A program made the translations under genes and the position numbers. The notes below the pieces were generated by a model. That model saw only the letters and a program-made list of their open reading frames with translations. It was not told where the DNA came from and searched no databases. DNA of 64,000 bases from Thalassocella blandensis (GTDB lineage Bacteria > Pseudomonadota > Gammaproteobacteria > Pseudomonadales > Cellvibrionaceae): positions 186,001-250,000 of the forward strand of contig CABFPG010000005.1 of the NCBI GenBank assembly GCA_902141825.1. Reading direction: 5' to 3'. Positions 38,027 to 47,185 of the stretch are shown one piece after another; position 1 is the first letter of the stretch, and each line of letters starts with the position of its first letter.

Positions 38027-38638
38027 TTAATACCGGTAAGAACGTCCGGTGATGACTTTCTTAATTTTCTTCTGACCAATCCACACTGTTCGGTTGTCGG
38101 TCAAACTCACCAGCTTCAAATCTGTTTGATAATAAGTGACCTGTGTTTTGCCGGCGGCATCCACAATCGTGCTGATTGATCCAATCAACATATAGTCGGC
38201 ACCCAGTTCCTGGCCCATGGCCTTGCGTGTTGCTTCTGAAGCATTTAAATCCTGATCCAAGCGCTCGTCACGAATTTGATTGCGCTCAGTGCTGTCCGCC
38301 ACAAATGTTACGGCCCTGGAGTTAATCAGCTCGCGTTCAATATCATTGATGAAAGTTTTTACGTTGACATGTTCATGGCTGAGGTTGCGGATATTGCCGA
38401 CAATCACACTGGGCTTTTTGGAGGTTTGCATAACATGCTCTTCCAGCCAGGCGCGCGCGAGCATATCACTGACCATTTCATTGGATACCAACTTTGAATC
38501 TGTATCGTTCCAACGTCCACTCACGTCGTGAACTTCATCGACCCCAACGCGCTCCACTTTAACTGGCTGGCTTCCGCAGGCGCTGAGCAATGCCATCAGA
38601 GCAAGGGGGATAATTAAAAAAATACGTTGTTGCATCAT
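38027..38638 (-). CDS. lpoB: LpoB-like penicillin-binding protein activator
   Basis: A 203-residue outer-membrane lipoprotein precursor. The signal peptide ends in LMALLSAC (Cys21). The rest matches the LpoB/COG3417 fold: DVSGRWNDTDSKLVSNEM, a NVKTFINDIERELINS helix, RATRKAMGQELGADYMLIGSI-type core (seen as EATRKAMGQELGADYML), and a closing strand. E. coli LpoB stimulates PBP1B from the outer membrane; whether this paralogue activates a class A PBP is inference. It lies 12 bp after an LPP20 lipoprotein gene and is surely co-transcribed. Confidence 0.85.
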   Translation of the reverse strand: MMQQRIFLIIPLALMALLSACGSQPVKVERVGVDEVHDVSGRWNDTDSKLVSNEMVSDMLARAWLEEHVMQTSKKPSVIVGNIRNLSHEHVNVKTFINDIERELINSRAVTFVADSTERNQIRDERLDQDLNASEATRKAMGQELGADYMLIGSISTIVDAAGKTQVTYYQTDLKLVSLTDNRTVWIGQKKIKKVITGRSYRY

Positions 38639-38650
38639 GTTGTTTTTTCC

Positions 38651-39244
38651 TTACTTTTTCATTGCATCGAAAATGTTGTCAGCATGTGAATCTATAAACT
38701 GCTTTAAGTTGGGGTCCATGTCCTGGGCTGCCTTGGCAACCGTTTTGAATTTTTTCATGTCGATCTCCGCCAGGCTGTATACAATACCGGTTTTTTTATC
38801 TTTCCAGCGGGCGATGATTTCTGCGCCAGTTAAATTTAACTTGGTCATATTCTTAATTGAGCGAGATACGGCTTGCTCATTTATGACCTCATCGGTTCCT
38901 GCCGCAGCTGCGCTGTAGTCGCTGGCCAGAACATCCATAAAAGAGTTAAAAACCTGGGCCAGTTCTGCGCGGGCGCGATTGTCCGCGGTGCTTTTTTGCA
39001 ATGAGTCATCATTCATGGAGGGGGCGGAACCTATACCGTGAAACAGGCGGTCTTTGCCATCTTTTAATGCCTGCTTTCCTTCGTTCACCCAGTCCGGCGC
39101 GCCTTTGATTCCCAAATCACTTTCAACCACCGTGCGCGATGAACAGGCAAACAGGGAGGCGCCTAGCAGGCCAACGAAAACCAGCTTAATTACGGGGCGT
39201 AATTGTGTGAGCGTTTTGAGAGAAAACCTTAATTGCGTAACCAT
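38651..39244 (-). CDS. LPP20-family lipoprotein (short)
   Basis: A 197-residue predicted lipoprotein with a basic N-terminus and a lipobox LLGASLFAC (Cys at about 34). The mature part shows the LPP20 pattern: GAPDWVNEGKQ, LFHGIGSAPSMNDDSLQ, and TADNRARAELAQVF, followed by LTGAEIIARWKDKKTG and VYSLAEIDM. It is a shorter relative of the last gene of this operon. The stop is 12 bp before the LpoB-like gene. Confidence 0.86.
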   Translation of the reverse strand: MVTQLRFSLKTLTQLRPVIKLVFVGLLGASLFACSSRTVVESDLGIKGAPDWVNEGKQALKDGKDRLFHGIGSAPSMNDDSLQKSTADNRARAELAQVFNSFMDVLASDYSAAAAGTDEVINEQAVSRSIKNMTKLNLTGAEIIARWKDKKTGIVYSLAEIDMKKFKTVAKAAQDMDPNLKQFIDSHADNIFDAMKK

Positions 39245-39397
39245 AGGAAATTCCTTGTTTAATCAGTTTTACAGCTGACAGGAGAGTTGGGTGGTGGAAA
39301 TACAGTACCGAGTTTAGACATAAACAGGGTCAGCGTACAGGATACTATATGAATAGACCCTGAACGCGAGATGAATTGACAGCATTTATGGATAAGA

Positions 39398-40744
39398 TTA
39401 TTGAATTCCATAAAGTTCAATAAATTGTTGGCGATTCAGGCCAAATTTTTGGCTGAACCAGTGGGTAACGCCAATGTCATCCGGATTCACTTTGGCGCAG
39501 CGCAGAATACGCTCACCTGATGAATCATTTGCTGCCTGAGGACAATAGATGGATTGCCAGACGCTGTCGAGCGCAGCTAAATAACGATCATTCAAGCCGC
39601 TGATTTCCTGATCAAGAAACTCTCGTATGTTCAACAGTTTTGCTTTTGTTGGCTTGAGATTCGCTGCTGGAAAATTTTCGGCATGCTCTTCGCTAGTGTT
39701 GTTTTTCACTGGCGCCATGTTGCGTGTGATTTTTTCCTGCTGAATGGTGGTGGTGTATTCCATGCTCAGTTTGAGCTGTTCTCGATGGACGATTGCATAA
39801 TAAGAATGCTCACGTTGCACTTCCGTGGTTTGACTTTGTTGTTGGCCGTTGGCATCACGTTTGGTTTCGGTTTTGTCGACAATGTAGGGCGCACGTCTTG
39901 TTTCTTGGTATGCCCAATGTTCGTAGAAAACACTTGCCGATGATTGTACCTGTAACGTTTCATCTCCCTGGGTCGAAAACCACGGACTCTGTCTGAACAG
40001 GTCTTTGAGTTTTTCTGTCTGGTTCACAATGGTATTGCGATGTTCATCGCTAGTGCCTCGAATCTGAATGACCGGGCTGGTGTTCAGCCTTGTGTAGCGA
40101 CTTTTGTCATAGGGGTCGGTGTGAAGGCTGACTTGCTTGTCCCATGCTTTGCAGTACTGATAGGTGAAATCCCGCAGGAAAAAACGCTGTCCCTCGACTT
40201 GTTTCACCAGTGCCTGACATTTTATTTGACCGTTCTGCCATACCGTTTCGTGATATTGCTGAAGTTTGCCCTGCAGGCGGCCGTTGACGATTAGTTGACG
40301 ATAGTGGTAATTGAGCCAGCGAAATTTATCTGGGTAAACGCTGTCCTGTGCCAGGATAGCGGCTTCCTGCAGTAACCAGGCGATGGCATATTGCGTTTCT
40401 TCTGCCTGAGTCATGGTAATGGCACTGTCCAGTTCCAGATTCCACTGGCGTTGATTGCGTAAAATCTGTTCCAGCTTTTCCGCGGCAGCAGTGTAGTGTT
40501 CGGAGAGACGCATCAATCGCACTTCAATTAAACCGCGGTCAATTATCATAAAGCGTGCCCGATTCAAACCGAGTTTGGCTTCCACATTGTCGGGGTCTTC
40601 AGCCAGCGCCCGTTCGTAAAAAGAGGCGGCATCGCTGTACTGGCCGGACTCAAAAAGTTTATTCCCTTTATCTACCAGGCTTGTGCAAGCGGTCAGCAAA
40701 AACACAGCGAAGAGGGGCACCAACATATGCATCAGTTTTGTCAT
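39398..40744 (-). CDS. TPR-containing lipoprotein of unknown function
   Basis: A 448-residue predicted lipoprotein. The signal peptide ends PLFAVFLLTAC (Cys at about 20). A short TPR unit follows (LVDKGNKLFESGQYSDAASF, then YERALAEDPDNVEAKLGLNR). The larger remainder is unrecognised and contains several cysteines and a WFSTQGDETLQVQSSASVFYE segment. The ATG at 40744 is chosen because it begins the signal peptide, with GGTGAAAA before it; the longer frame adds a second, unlikely hydrophobic start. It precedes the LPP20-LpoB-COG3014-LPP20 series on the same strand with a 153-bp gap, and may be the first gene of that operon. Confidence 0.78.
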   Translation of the reverse strand: MTKLMHMLVPLFAVFLLTACTSLVDKGNKLFESGQYSDAASFYERALAEDPDNVEAKLGLNRARFMIIDRGLIEVRLMRLSEHYTAAAEKLEQILRNQRQWNLELDSAITMTQAEETQYAIAWLLQEAAILAQDSVYPDKFRWLNYHYRQLIVNGRLQGKLQQYHETVWQNGQIKCQALVKQVEGQRFFLRDFTYQYCKAWDKQVSLHTDPYDKSRYTRLNTSPVIQIRGTSDEHRNTIVNQTEKLKDLFRQSPWFSTQGDETLQVQSSASVFYEHWAYQETRRAPYIVDKTETKRDANGQQQSQTTEVQREHSYYAIVHREQLKLSMEYTTTIQQEKITRNMAPVKNNTSEEHAENFPAANLKPTKAKLLNIREFLDQEISGLNDRYLAALDSVWQSIYCPQAANDSSGERILRCAKVNPDDIGVTHWFSQKFGLNRQQFIELYGIQ

Positions 40745-40902
40745 GGAATTTTCACCATCAGTATCAGGAGATTTGCCATCGATTGGCTTTTTTATTTTTG
40801 TGAGCAATATTGTAAACATACAGGCTTGTGCGATCTTGGCAAGCATGTATTTGTAATAACTTTTTTTCAAAAGCGACACGTTCCACTCGTCTTGGACTAT
40901 TT

Positions 40903-40932
40903 ATTGGCAAACCGGTCATTGGTAAATCGGTG
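40903..40932. repeat. Tandem duplication, 15-bp unit
   Basis: ATTGGCAAACCGGTC is followed directly by ATTGGTAAATCGGTG (12 of 15 positions equal). It lies in the 271-bp spacer between the GNAT and TPR-lipoprotein genes, where nothing else is recognised. Confidence 0.75.
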
Positions 40933-41015
40933 TTGACCATTTTCGATTAAGGCACTCGGGCTCAAAGTGAATAGTGAAAAGGACATATTCTGCTTTTAGG
41001 CTCCGTCAAAGGTCA

Positions 41016-41471
41016 TCATAACGGACGCGTCATGAAAACGCTGTTAGGGTCCTCGCTATAATCGGCAAAGGGTTCACAAAACACAAACCCGTGGTTTTGG
41101 TATAGCTTTCTGGCCGGAGCAAAAAATGCCATGGAGCCGGTTTCCAGGCTGACACGGCTCAGTCCCTTGTGTTTTGCCTGCTCAAGTATGAAGCGCAATA
41201 AATGTGAAGCGACTCCCTGGCCACGATGTTGGCGAGAAGTGCGCATGGATTTAATTTCACCATGCTTGTCATTTAAGCGTTTCAATGCACCGCAGGCAAT
41301 CAACACGCTGTCCTGACGCACTGTCCAAAAGGTGATGTTGGGGTGCCGCAAGGCATCCAGGTCTAGTGCGTGAATGCTTTCCGGTGGTGATGTTGCATGC
41401 ATATCTTGCAGGTGTTCCTGTAAGAATCTTGCGATATCGTCTTCCTGTAAATCACTTACGGCAATCTCCAT
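41016..41471 (-). CDS. GNAT family N-acetyltransferase
   Basis: A 151-residue GNAT protein starting MEIAVSDLQEDDIARFLQEH. The acetyl-CoA site is seen in SMRTSRQHRGQGVASHLLRFI (broken by one residue of context), with ACGALKRL before it and ARKLYQNHGFVFCEPFADY after it. The C-terminal PFADYxxDPxSVFMTRPL is typical of the PaiA/YsnE-like subgroup. GGAG lies 9 bases before the ATG at 41471; the longer frame is not supported. No neighbour suggests the substrate. Confidence 0.9.
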   Translation of the reverse strand: MEIAVSDLQEDDIARFLQEHLQDMHATSPPESIHALDLDALRHPNITFWTVRQDSVLIACGALKRLNDKHGEIKSMRTSRQHRGQGVASHLLRFILEQAKHKGLSRVSLETGSMAFFAPARKLYQNHGFVFCEPFADYSEDPNSVFMTRPL

Positions 41472-41698
41472 CTTACAATGCTCCAACTGGTCGTCGCGAG
41501 TGGCTGACGCTGACAAATAAACTCGAGGTGGTGGCGGGATTATGGCATAGAAATACGTGCCTGCTAAGATCTTGGAAGTCACACACAAGATCAGGCGAAA
41601 GAGTGAAACGATAATCTGGTGCTGCCATAAAGCAGTGGTATGACTGCCTCGTATTCAGCGTGCGTTCAGGATATTACAACACAGTGAAGAGGCATCGC

Positions 41699-44350
41699 TT
41701 AAGCGTGCTGTAGGTATTTAGCCAGTGTGAGTTCCAACTGGTCCCATTCTATGGGTTTTGTGATGTAGTCGTTCATGCCTGCTGCCTTTGCGGAGTCAAA
41801 GTCTTCACGCATGGCATTGGCTGACAGGCCGCAAATAATCAAATCGTTAAAGCCGTTTTCACGCAGCGCTTTGGTTGCCGCATACCCATCCATCACCGGC
41901 ATTTGAATATCCATTAAAACTAAATCGTACTTTGGGTTAGCACTTATCATGTCCACAGCCTCCTTACCATTTTCGGCAACTTCAACGGTAAGCCCCATGT
42001 CTTCCAGCATTCCGCCGGCGACGACTTGATTAATATCATTATCTTCGACCAGTAAAACACAGCCGATAAATTGTGTGCTGTCTTCGAAATCGTCTGACAT
42101 ATCGCTCTCTATTTCCTGTTGAGATATCACTTTGTTGCTAAAGGTTTCAAAATGCGCAGGTGAAAAAGGATGTTGTAAAATAGGAATATCCCAGTGTTCA
42201 CGAATTTTATTCTTTAAGGTGTTGGGTTGCATATTCAATACAACACCTAAAGGGACGTGTTGTTGAATAATATTGTCTATCAAGGCCTGCTTGCGGGTCA
42301 AATCATGACTGTCCAGTATTTCAACGAGTATAACCGTTTGTTGATCCAGCGGTAATGGGGCCGCATCATGTTGGACATTTACCTTGTAAGCCAGTGTCAA
42401 GCACGATTCGGGAACTATTGGGTGCTGCCCCGATGTAATGTAAATGGCAGAGCGTTTTTCATCGGCCTCAAACGTTTGGCAATTTTCGCCATAGCTCAAC
42501 TGAACGCTGGCATCAAATTGAGTGCCGCGTCCCTGTTCAGATGTGACAGTAATAGTCCCGTCCATTAAATCAATGAGTTGCTTAACGATGGACAGGCCGA
42601 GGCCAGTACCGCCATATTTACGGCTGGTGGAACCGTCGGCTTGTGTGAATGCTTCAAAAATCTTATCGGTTTGTTCCCGACTCATACCGATTCCGCTGTC
42701 CCTAACGCTTATCTGCAGCTGGCCTGTGTTGTGTGTTGTATCCGCAATAAAGTCCAGCGTAACGTTGATTTCGCCATGCTCAGTAAACTTCACTGCATTG
42801 CTGCACAGGTTGAGAAGAATTTGATTCAAGCGCAATGCATCACCCACCAACACGCGTGGCACCTTGCTGGTAACCATGACTTTAAAGTTCAAGGCTTTTT
42901 CATCGGCGCGTAAGATAATGGCGGAAATAATATTCTCGACGATGGCGTTGACTTCAAATTCAGCTTGCTCAATTTCCAGTTTCCCTGCCTCAATTTTGGA
43001 GAAATCAAGAATGTCGTTGATTACCCCCATCATGATTTCGCTGGAATAAGCCACTTTTTTTAAATGACTTTGCTGCTTTTCTGTGAGGTCTGTTTTCAGC
43101 AATAAATCCACAAGTCCAATAATGCCATTCATCGGAGTTCGGATTTCATGGCTCATATTGGCCAGGAACATGCTTTTGGATTGCGTTGCCTGCTCGGCTT
43201 TGACTTTTTCTTGTACCAGTGCTTCATTGAGTTGTTCCTGGATTAGCACCATGTTCTGTGATTTTTCGAGTAATTCTCGTGTCTGTTTGTTTTTCTTGTG
43301 GAAAATATCCGCAGCTCTGGCCAAGTGTCCTATTTCATCTTTACGATCAATTTCGGGAATGGCTTCGATATTTTTATCTATGGCCAACTTGTTAAATACT
43401 TCGGTGATACGTTTAATTGGACCAATGATTCTGGCAATCAGAAAAAACGCGGTGACCAGGGCGAGCGTAATCGATAACGTTGCCAGAATATTTTCGCGGG
43501 CGTGAATTTTTCTGAACAGTTGTTCACTGGTTGCGCGCGAGTCTTCCTGCTCTTCTACCGACAGAGATCTAAGTTCTTTGGTTAGAAAAAGAAACTCATT
43601 GGCTGAGCCAGTCATGACGACATTGGCCAGAAAAAGGTAGCCACGAGTGATTTGTGCCAGCTTATTAAAGTCAGCTTTCATTGAACTTAAGAGTGTTATT
43701 TCATCGTTAAACTCAGTGGGATACAGATTTTCAGCCAGCTGTATTTCCTGCATGAACTGATTGACATATTCATACTCAGGAGAAATGGTATATTGATACA
43801 ACTTACTTTGCGCATTAGCTAAGTGGTATTGAATATCGACCAGAGTATTTTGACTGAGAGCGGCTTGCTTGTTCTTCGCGTGTTCTTTTAAGCGCTTTTC
43901 CAACAGTAAAAAGTCTGGCTTTAACGAGTTATACAGCAGACTGCGGCGCTGGCTTCGCCCGTCCACCACGGAGCTGAAATTCTCCTGATAGTCGGTTAAA
44001 TGCCCGCGCATGCTGATGATGAGGTTGCGCTTCTTGGTGGAATCAATTTCGTTTTTATTTTGCAGCGAAAATTTATCAAGATCACTGAGTACCTGAGTGA
44101 TCAACTCGTCAAACTGCGCTTGTGCAACTTCACTGGCGGTTTCCTTGTAGATCAGCACATTGCGTTGAAGGTCAATCACATTGCGTTCAAGCTTTCTCAC
44201 CAGGTCAACTTCCGAGTATACCGATTTTGTTTCATTAAAATTTGTGATTAATGAATTGGTACTTTGACGGGAAAGTAAAACCTGGAACAGTAATACTGAA
44301 ATAAGTGTCGTCAGTACGACGATGATTTGAACGCGAAGAGACGTGAACAT
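41699..44350 (-). CDS. Membrane hybrid histidine kinase paired with a solute-binding protein
   Basis: An 883-residue sensor kinase. An N-terminal membrane helix ([20 protein letters not shown]) is followed by a helical periplasmic region of about 240 residues, a second helix ([21 protein letters not shown]), HAMP, HisKA with H401 in [12 protein letters not shown], HATPase ([22 protein letters not shown]), a degenerate receiver-like region, and a C-terminal receiver with D814 in [11 protein letters not shown]. No Hpt or DNA-binding domain is present, so a separate phosphotransfer partner is needed. The gene starts only 6 bp after the solute-binding protein gene, so the two are co-expressed; see the finding on this pair. 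Confidence 0.93.
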   Translation of the reverse strand: MFTSLRVQIIVVLTTLISVLLFQVLLSRQSTNSLITNFNETKSVYSEVDLVRKLERNVIDLQRNVLIYKETASEVAQAQFDELITQVLSDLDKFSLQNKNEIDSTKKRNLIISMRGHLTDYQENFSSVVDGRSQRRSLLYNSLKPDFLLLEKRLKEHAKNKQAALSQNTLVDIQYHLANAQSKLYQYTISPEYEYVNQFMQEIQLAENLYPTEFNDEITLLSSMKADFNKLAQITRGYLFLANVVMTGSANEFLFLTKELRSLSVEEQEDSRATSEQLFRKIHARENILATLSITLALVTAFFLIARIIGPIKRITEVFNKLAIDKNIEAIPEIDRKDEIGHLARAADIFHKKNKQTRELLEKSQNMVLIQEQLNEALVQEKVKAEQATQSKSMFLANMSHEIRTPMNGIIGLVDLLLKTDLTEKQQSHLKKVAYSSEIMMGVINDILDFSKIEAGKLEIEQAEFEVNAIVENIISAIILRADEKALNFKVMVTSKVPRVLVGDALRLNQILLNLCSNAVKFTEHGEINVTLDFIADTTHNTGQLQISVRDSGIGMSREQTDKIFEAFTQADGSTSRKYGGTGLGLSIVKQLIDLMDGTITVTSEQGRGTQFDASVQLSYGENCQTFEADEKRSAIYITSGQHPIVPESCLTLAYKVNVQHDAAPLPLDQQTVILVEILDSHDLTRKQALIDNIIQQHVPLGVVLNMQPNTLKNKIREHWDIPILQHPFSPAHFETFSNKVISQQEIESDMSDDFEDSTQFIGCVLLVEDNDINQVVAGGMLEDMGLTVEVAENGKEAVDMISANPKYDLVLMDIQMPVMDGYAATKALRENGFNDLIICGLSANAMREDFDSAKAAGMNDYITKPIEWDQLELTLAKYLQHA

Positions 44351-44356
44351 AGAGTG

Positions 44357-45622
44357 TTAGGAACTGATGAATTCATACCACTTGTGTAAACTATATTCAT
44401 ACGTTGGCATAACGGTGTTCCATACTGCCACATTGCTAAAACGTCGAATATAGCTTCCTCCGGTTCGCATATCGCCGGATTTCACCGATACCTTGCCATC
44501 GGTGCCTTTTAAATCCTTGGCTGCGGGTTTTCCTTCATACCAGTAATCCCATTCATCGGGGGCGAGATGTTGGCGGGATCGTTCAGGGTTTGAAATATAA
44601 TAACCCTGGCGTGCTATAAAGGCTCCAGGCCAGCCGGAGAGCCACCAGTTCATATATTCATATGCCGCGTCTTTCTCTGGACCTTTGGTGGCTGCAGACA
44701 GACACATGACGCCGTGCCATCCACGGTAGCCTTCTTTGGGAGCGGCATAAGTCACTGGAATCCCTTGTCCGTTGAGACTGGATACTGCAGGAGAAAACAT
44801 ACTTTCAATCACCGCTCTGCCAGACGCCATGAATTGCACGGATTCAGGCACGGAATTCCAAAATCCACAAAAATGTCCCTGTTTTTTCAGTTCTATCAAC
44901 ATTGCAAACAGTGCGTCTAATTCTTCTTTGGAAATTGAGCCTATATCTGCAAACTTCACCAGACCTTTAGTTTGGGCGGCAAGGGCGAGATCGAACAGTC
45001 CGATTGTTGGTTCGTTGACAATCGCTACTTTACCGGAATGCTTTTCATCGAGTAACCAGCCCCAGGTTTCGGTTTCATAAGGCACACCCTGAGGTATCAC
45101 TTTGGTGTTGTAGCCAAAGGAATCCACGTTGTGCACGTAAGGAAGAAAGCTGATTTTTTCTGTGTGTTCGGTGCCTAAGGTGTTGTCCGCCTGGACGTGC
45201 AGTATTTTATATGGCGCATCGCCAGCACCGAGTTTTGCATTTTTCGAAAGTTTACCTGTTTTACTTAGGGCGTTGATTTCACCCCAGTTTTTAATGCGAT
45301 TTTTATCGATCGCCTGAATAGAACCGGACTGCCAGAGTACGTTTATGCTATTGGACCACTGTTCATAAAGGTCAAAGGATTTTGGTGAAATGGTGGCTTT
45401 CTGCAATACCCCAGCGCTGCCTTTTGCCTCGAACTCGAGATTGATACCCAAATCGTCCATCGCTCGCTTTCTCAGTTCTTCCTGCAAAGTAACGTGAGTG
45501 CCAAGCACGCGAAGTGTGACTTTCTGTTTGGCAAATACGTAGGGGGCTTTAGATGCCAAACCCAAAGACAGGCCCGCTGCGGAAAGATGTTTAATGCTGC
45601 GCCTTTTCTCCAAATCTGTCAT
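44357..45622 (-). CDS. PotD-like periplasmic solute-binding protein
   Basis: A 421-residue family-1 type solute-binding protein similar in build to the PotD/spermidine-putrescine group. A twin-arginine-like leader EKRRSIKHLSAAGLSLGLAS precedes the mature part that begins with VTLRVLGTHVTLQEEL. The core shows FLPYVHNVDSFGYNTKVIPQ and later GVMCLSAATKGPEKDAAYEYMNWWLS (split here by length), both common in PotD-like proteins. No permease or ATPase gene is beside it. The next gene, 6 bp on, is a hybrid sensor kinase, so it probably acts as the ligand receptor for signalling rather than for transport. Confidence 0.85.
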   Translation of the reverse strand: MTDLEKRRSIKHLSAAGLSLGLASKAPYVFAKQKVTLRVLGTHVTLQEELRKRAMDDLGINLEFEAKGSAGVLQKATISPKSFDLYEQWSNSINVLWQSGSIQAIDKNRIKNWGEINALSKTGKLSKNAKLGAGDAPYKILHVQADNTLGTEHTEKISFLPYVHNVDSFGYNTKVIPQGVPYETETWGWLLDEKHSGKVAIVNEPTIGLFDLALAAQTKGLVKFADIGSISKEELDALFAMLIELKKQGHFCGFWNSVPESVQFMASGRAVIESMFSPAVSSLNGQGIPVTYAAPKEGYRGWHGVMCLSAATKGPEKDAAYEYMNWWLSGWPGAFIARQGYYISNPERSRQHLAPDEWDYWYEGKPAAKDLKGTDGKVSVKSGDMRTGGSYIRRFSNVAVWNTVMPTYEYSLHKWYEFISS

Positions 45623-46113
45623 GGCTGTACTCGCTGGTTACGGAATTCTTTGGTAATAGGGGGTTCTATTTTTCGGGACCTCAGGTTTCCGGCTCTATTA
45701 GCCCAGAGGCTTTTAAATAAAGAGCCCTTTAGTAAAGAGCCCTTTAGTAAAGAGCCCTTTAGTAAAGAGCTTTCTCATTCAAGAGTCCAAGCGCAAATTG
45801 GTGACATGGATACTCTGTCAGTACTGAGCGTATGTTTATTTAGAATAAATAAACATAACCAGGAAACTTTTATTGAGTATAGTCGAAGTCCTTTAAATAT
45901 CATGGCGTTTTAAATCTTTATCCAGCTCGCTTGTCGAAGATGATAAAAGGCGACAGCATGACAATAAATACAAGACACAAAAGAAAATTTTGTGGAGTTC
46001 GGCTTGCAGCCTATTGTTTGTGATATTTAAACGAATGGCGAGATACACCGAGAAGAAAGGAATCTGGAAGGGGAAAGCAAAACTGCATGTCGATTGCGTT
46101 CAGATGTATAGAG
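45623..46113. other. Spacer between the lipase foldase and solute-binding protein genes
   Basis: A 491-bp spacer with a 15-bp tandem array near the right end and no supported gene. The frame that crosses the array encodes KEPFS repeats but is the shadow of the array and the solute-binding gene's start. Confidence 0.6.
45721..45770. repeat. Tandem array, 15-bp unit, 3.3 copies
   Basis: AGAGCCCTTTAGTAA occurs three times without a mismatch (45721-45735, 45736-45750, 45751-45765), followed by AGAGC. The perfect identity suggests a recent or active expansion. Confidence 0.97.
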
Positions 46114-47175
46114 TTAACGACCTTCGAGTATCTGCATACGTTTTATTTCAGCGTCGCTAAACCCTAGGTCAGTTGCCATGTAACTGTCCATTAGCTGATT
46201 GATGTCGCTGTGCGAGTAATAAGGGTGATCTTCACTGAGCTTTTGTTTTAATAAGTAGTATTGCTGTTTTTTGTCTTTCCAGTGTGACCGCTGTTGTTCT
46301 GCCGCAACAATTGCCTGTGCTTTTTCTTCACCAAATTTTTCTGCCAATGCATATTGCTGAGCATAAGGATCTTTGATCGTACGTGTCACATCTTTAATTG
46401 CAGCCAATGATTCAGACCCCGCACGTTGCTGCAGAAACTGTTCATCCTGAGCTGCATCCAAGGCTTGTAATTGCTTTTGTTTGTCCTGTGCGCTGCTTTC
46501 CTCGTTGGCGATTGCCATGCGCTGTAACATATAACGTGTATAGCGCTCCTCCTCAGAAAAAAAGATATCGCGCTCTTGCGGATCAAAATAGTCATTTTTT
46601 AATTCATCTATCAATGCATAATATTGCGTGACCGAGGCCAGTTGTTGACTCTGATATTCGCCCTGAAAAGATTGCTTATCGGCAATAAACTGTTTCCCCA
46701 GCATCACATCCTCCAAGTCTGTGCGATAAGACATATAGCGATCCAGCAATTGCAGTGCCTGGTCCAGAGCGGTATTTGGAAGGTGCTGTGTTAGATACTG
46801 CTCGATGACTGCTAGGACTTGCTCCCGGCTGTACTGTTCAGTTCCCTGCAGGAGCAGAAAATAATCGAAGATGGCTTTGGTATCGTGTGTAAGTATCAAA
46901 TTGCCCTGATTATCAATCGAAAAGCTCCCTGGCACTTGCGTTCCCTCCAGCGCTGGCAGTGATGCTGGTGCAGCACTGACTGTGTCGCTCGAAAGAGTCT
47001 GTTGCTCCGCTGCATTGGCGGATGTAATGGGAGTGCTTTCGCGTGTAACCTGACGGTGGTCGCCTGTGGTCGGAGGCGCAGATGAGGATGTAGAGGAGAG
47101 CGTTGATAAGTAAAGTTGGCTGAAAATAAAACCGGCGCCTGCTAACAGCAAACCAAGAGTGATGAGCAGACGCAC
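46114..47175 (-). CDS. lifO: Lipase-specific foldase (lipase chaperone)
   Basis: A 353-residue steric foldase that folds the secreted lipase in the periplasm. An N-terminal membrane anchor (LLITLGLLLAGAGFIF) is followed by a Ser/Thr/Ala-rich variable linker to about residue 75, then mini-domain 1 with the Lif motif region TKAIFDYFLLLQGTE (family consensus RxxFDYxLSAxGE), and a long helical domain with LAxKFGEEKAQ near the C-terminus. It begins 10 bp after the lipase stop codon, the normal arrangement for lipase and foldase genes. The motif is somewhat diverged from consensus, so co-evolution with this unusual lipase is likely. Confidence 0.93.
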   Translation of the reverse strand: MRLLITLGLLLAGAGFIFSQLYLSTLSSTSSSAPPTTGDHRQVTRESTPITSANAAEQQTLSSDTVSAAPASLPALEGTQVPGSFSIDNQGNLILTHDTKAIFDYFLLLQGTEQYSREQVLAVIEQYLTQHLPNTALDQALQLLDRYMSYRTDLEDVMLGKQFIADKQSFQGEYQSQQLASVTQYYALIDELKNDYFDPQERDIFFSEEERYTRYMLQRMAIANEESSAQDKQKQLQALDAAQDEQFLQQRAGSESLAAIKDVTRTIKDPYAQQYALAEKFGEEKAQAIVAAEQQRSHWKDKKQQYYLLKQKLSEDHPYYSHSDINQLMDSYMATDLGFSDAEIKRMQILEGR

Positions 47176-47185
47176 AAGTTATGCC

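Noticed and set aside
45494-45913. Rightward frame encoding KEPFS repeats
   Set aside because: It is the translation of the 15-bp DNA array plus the antisense of the solute-binding protein gene; the 15-bp period keeps any frame open.
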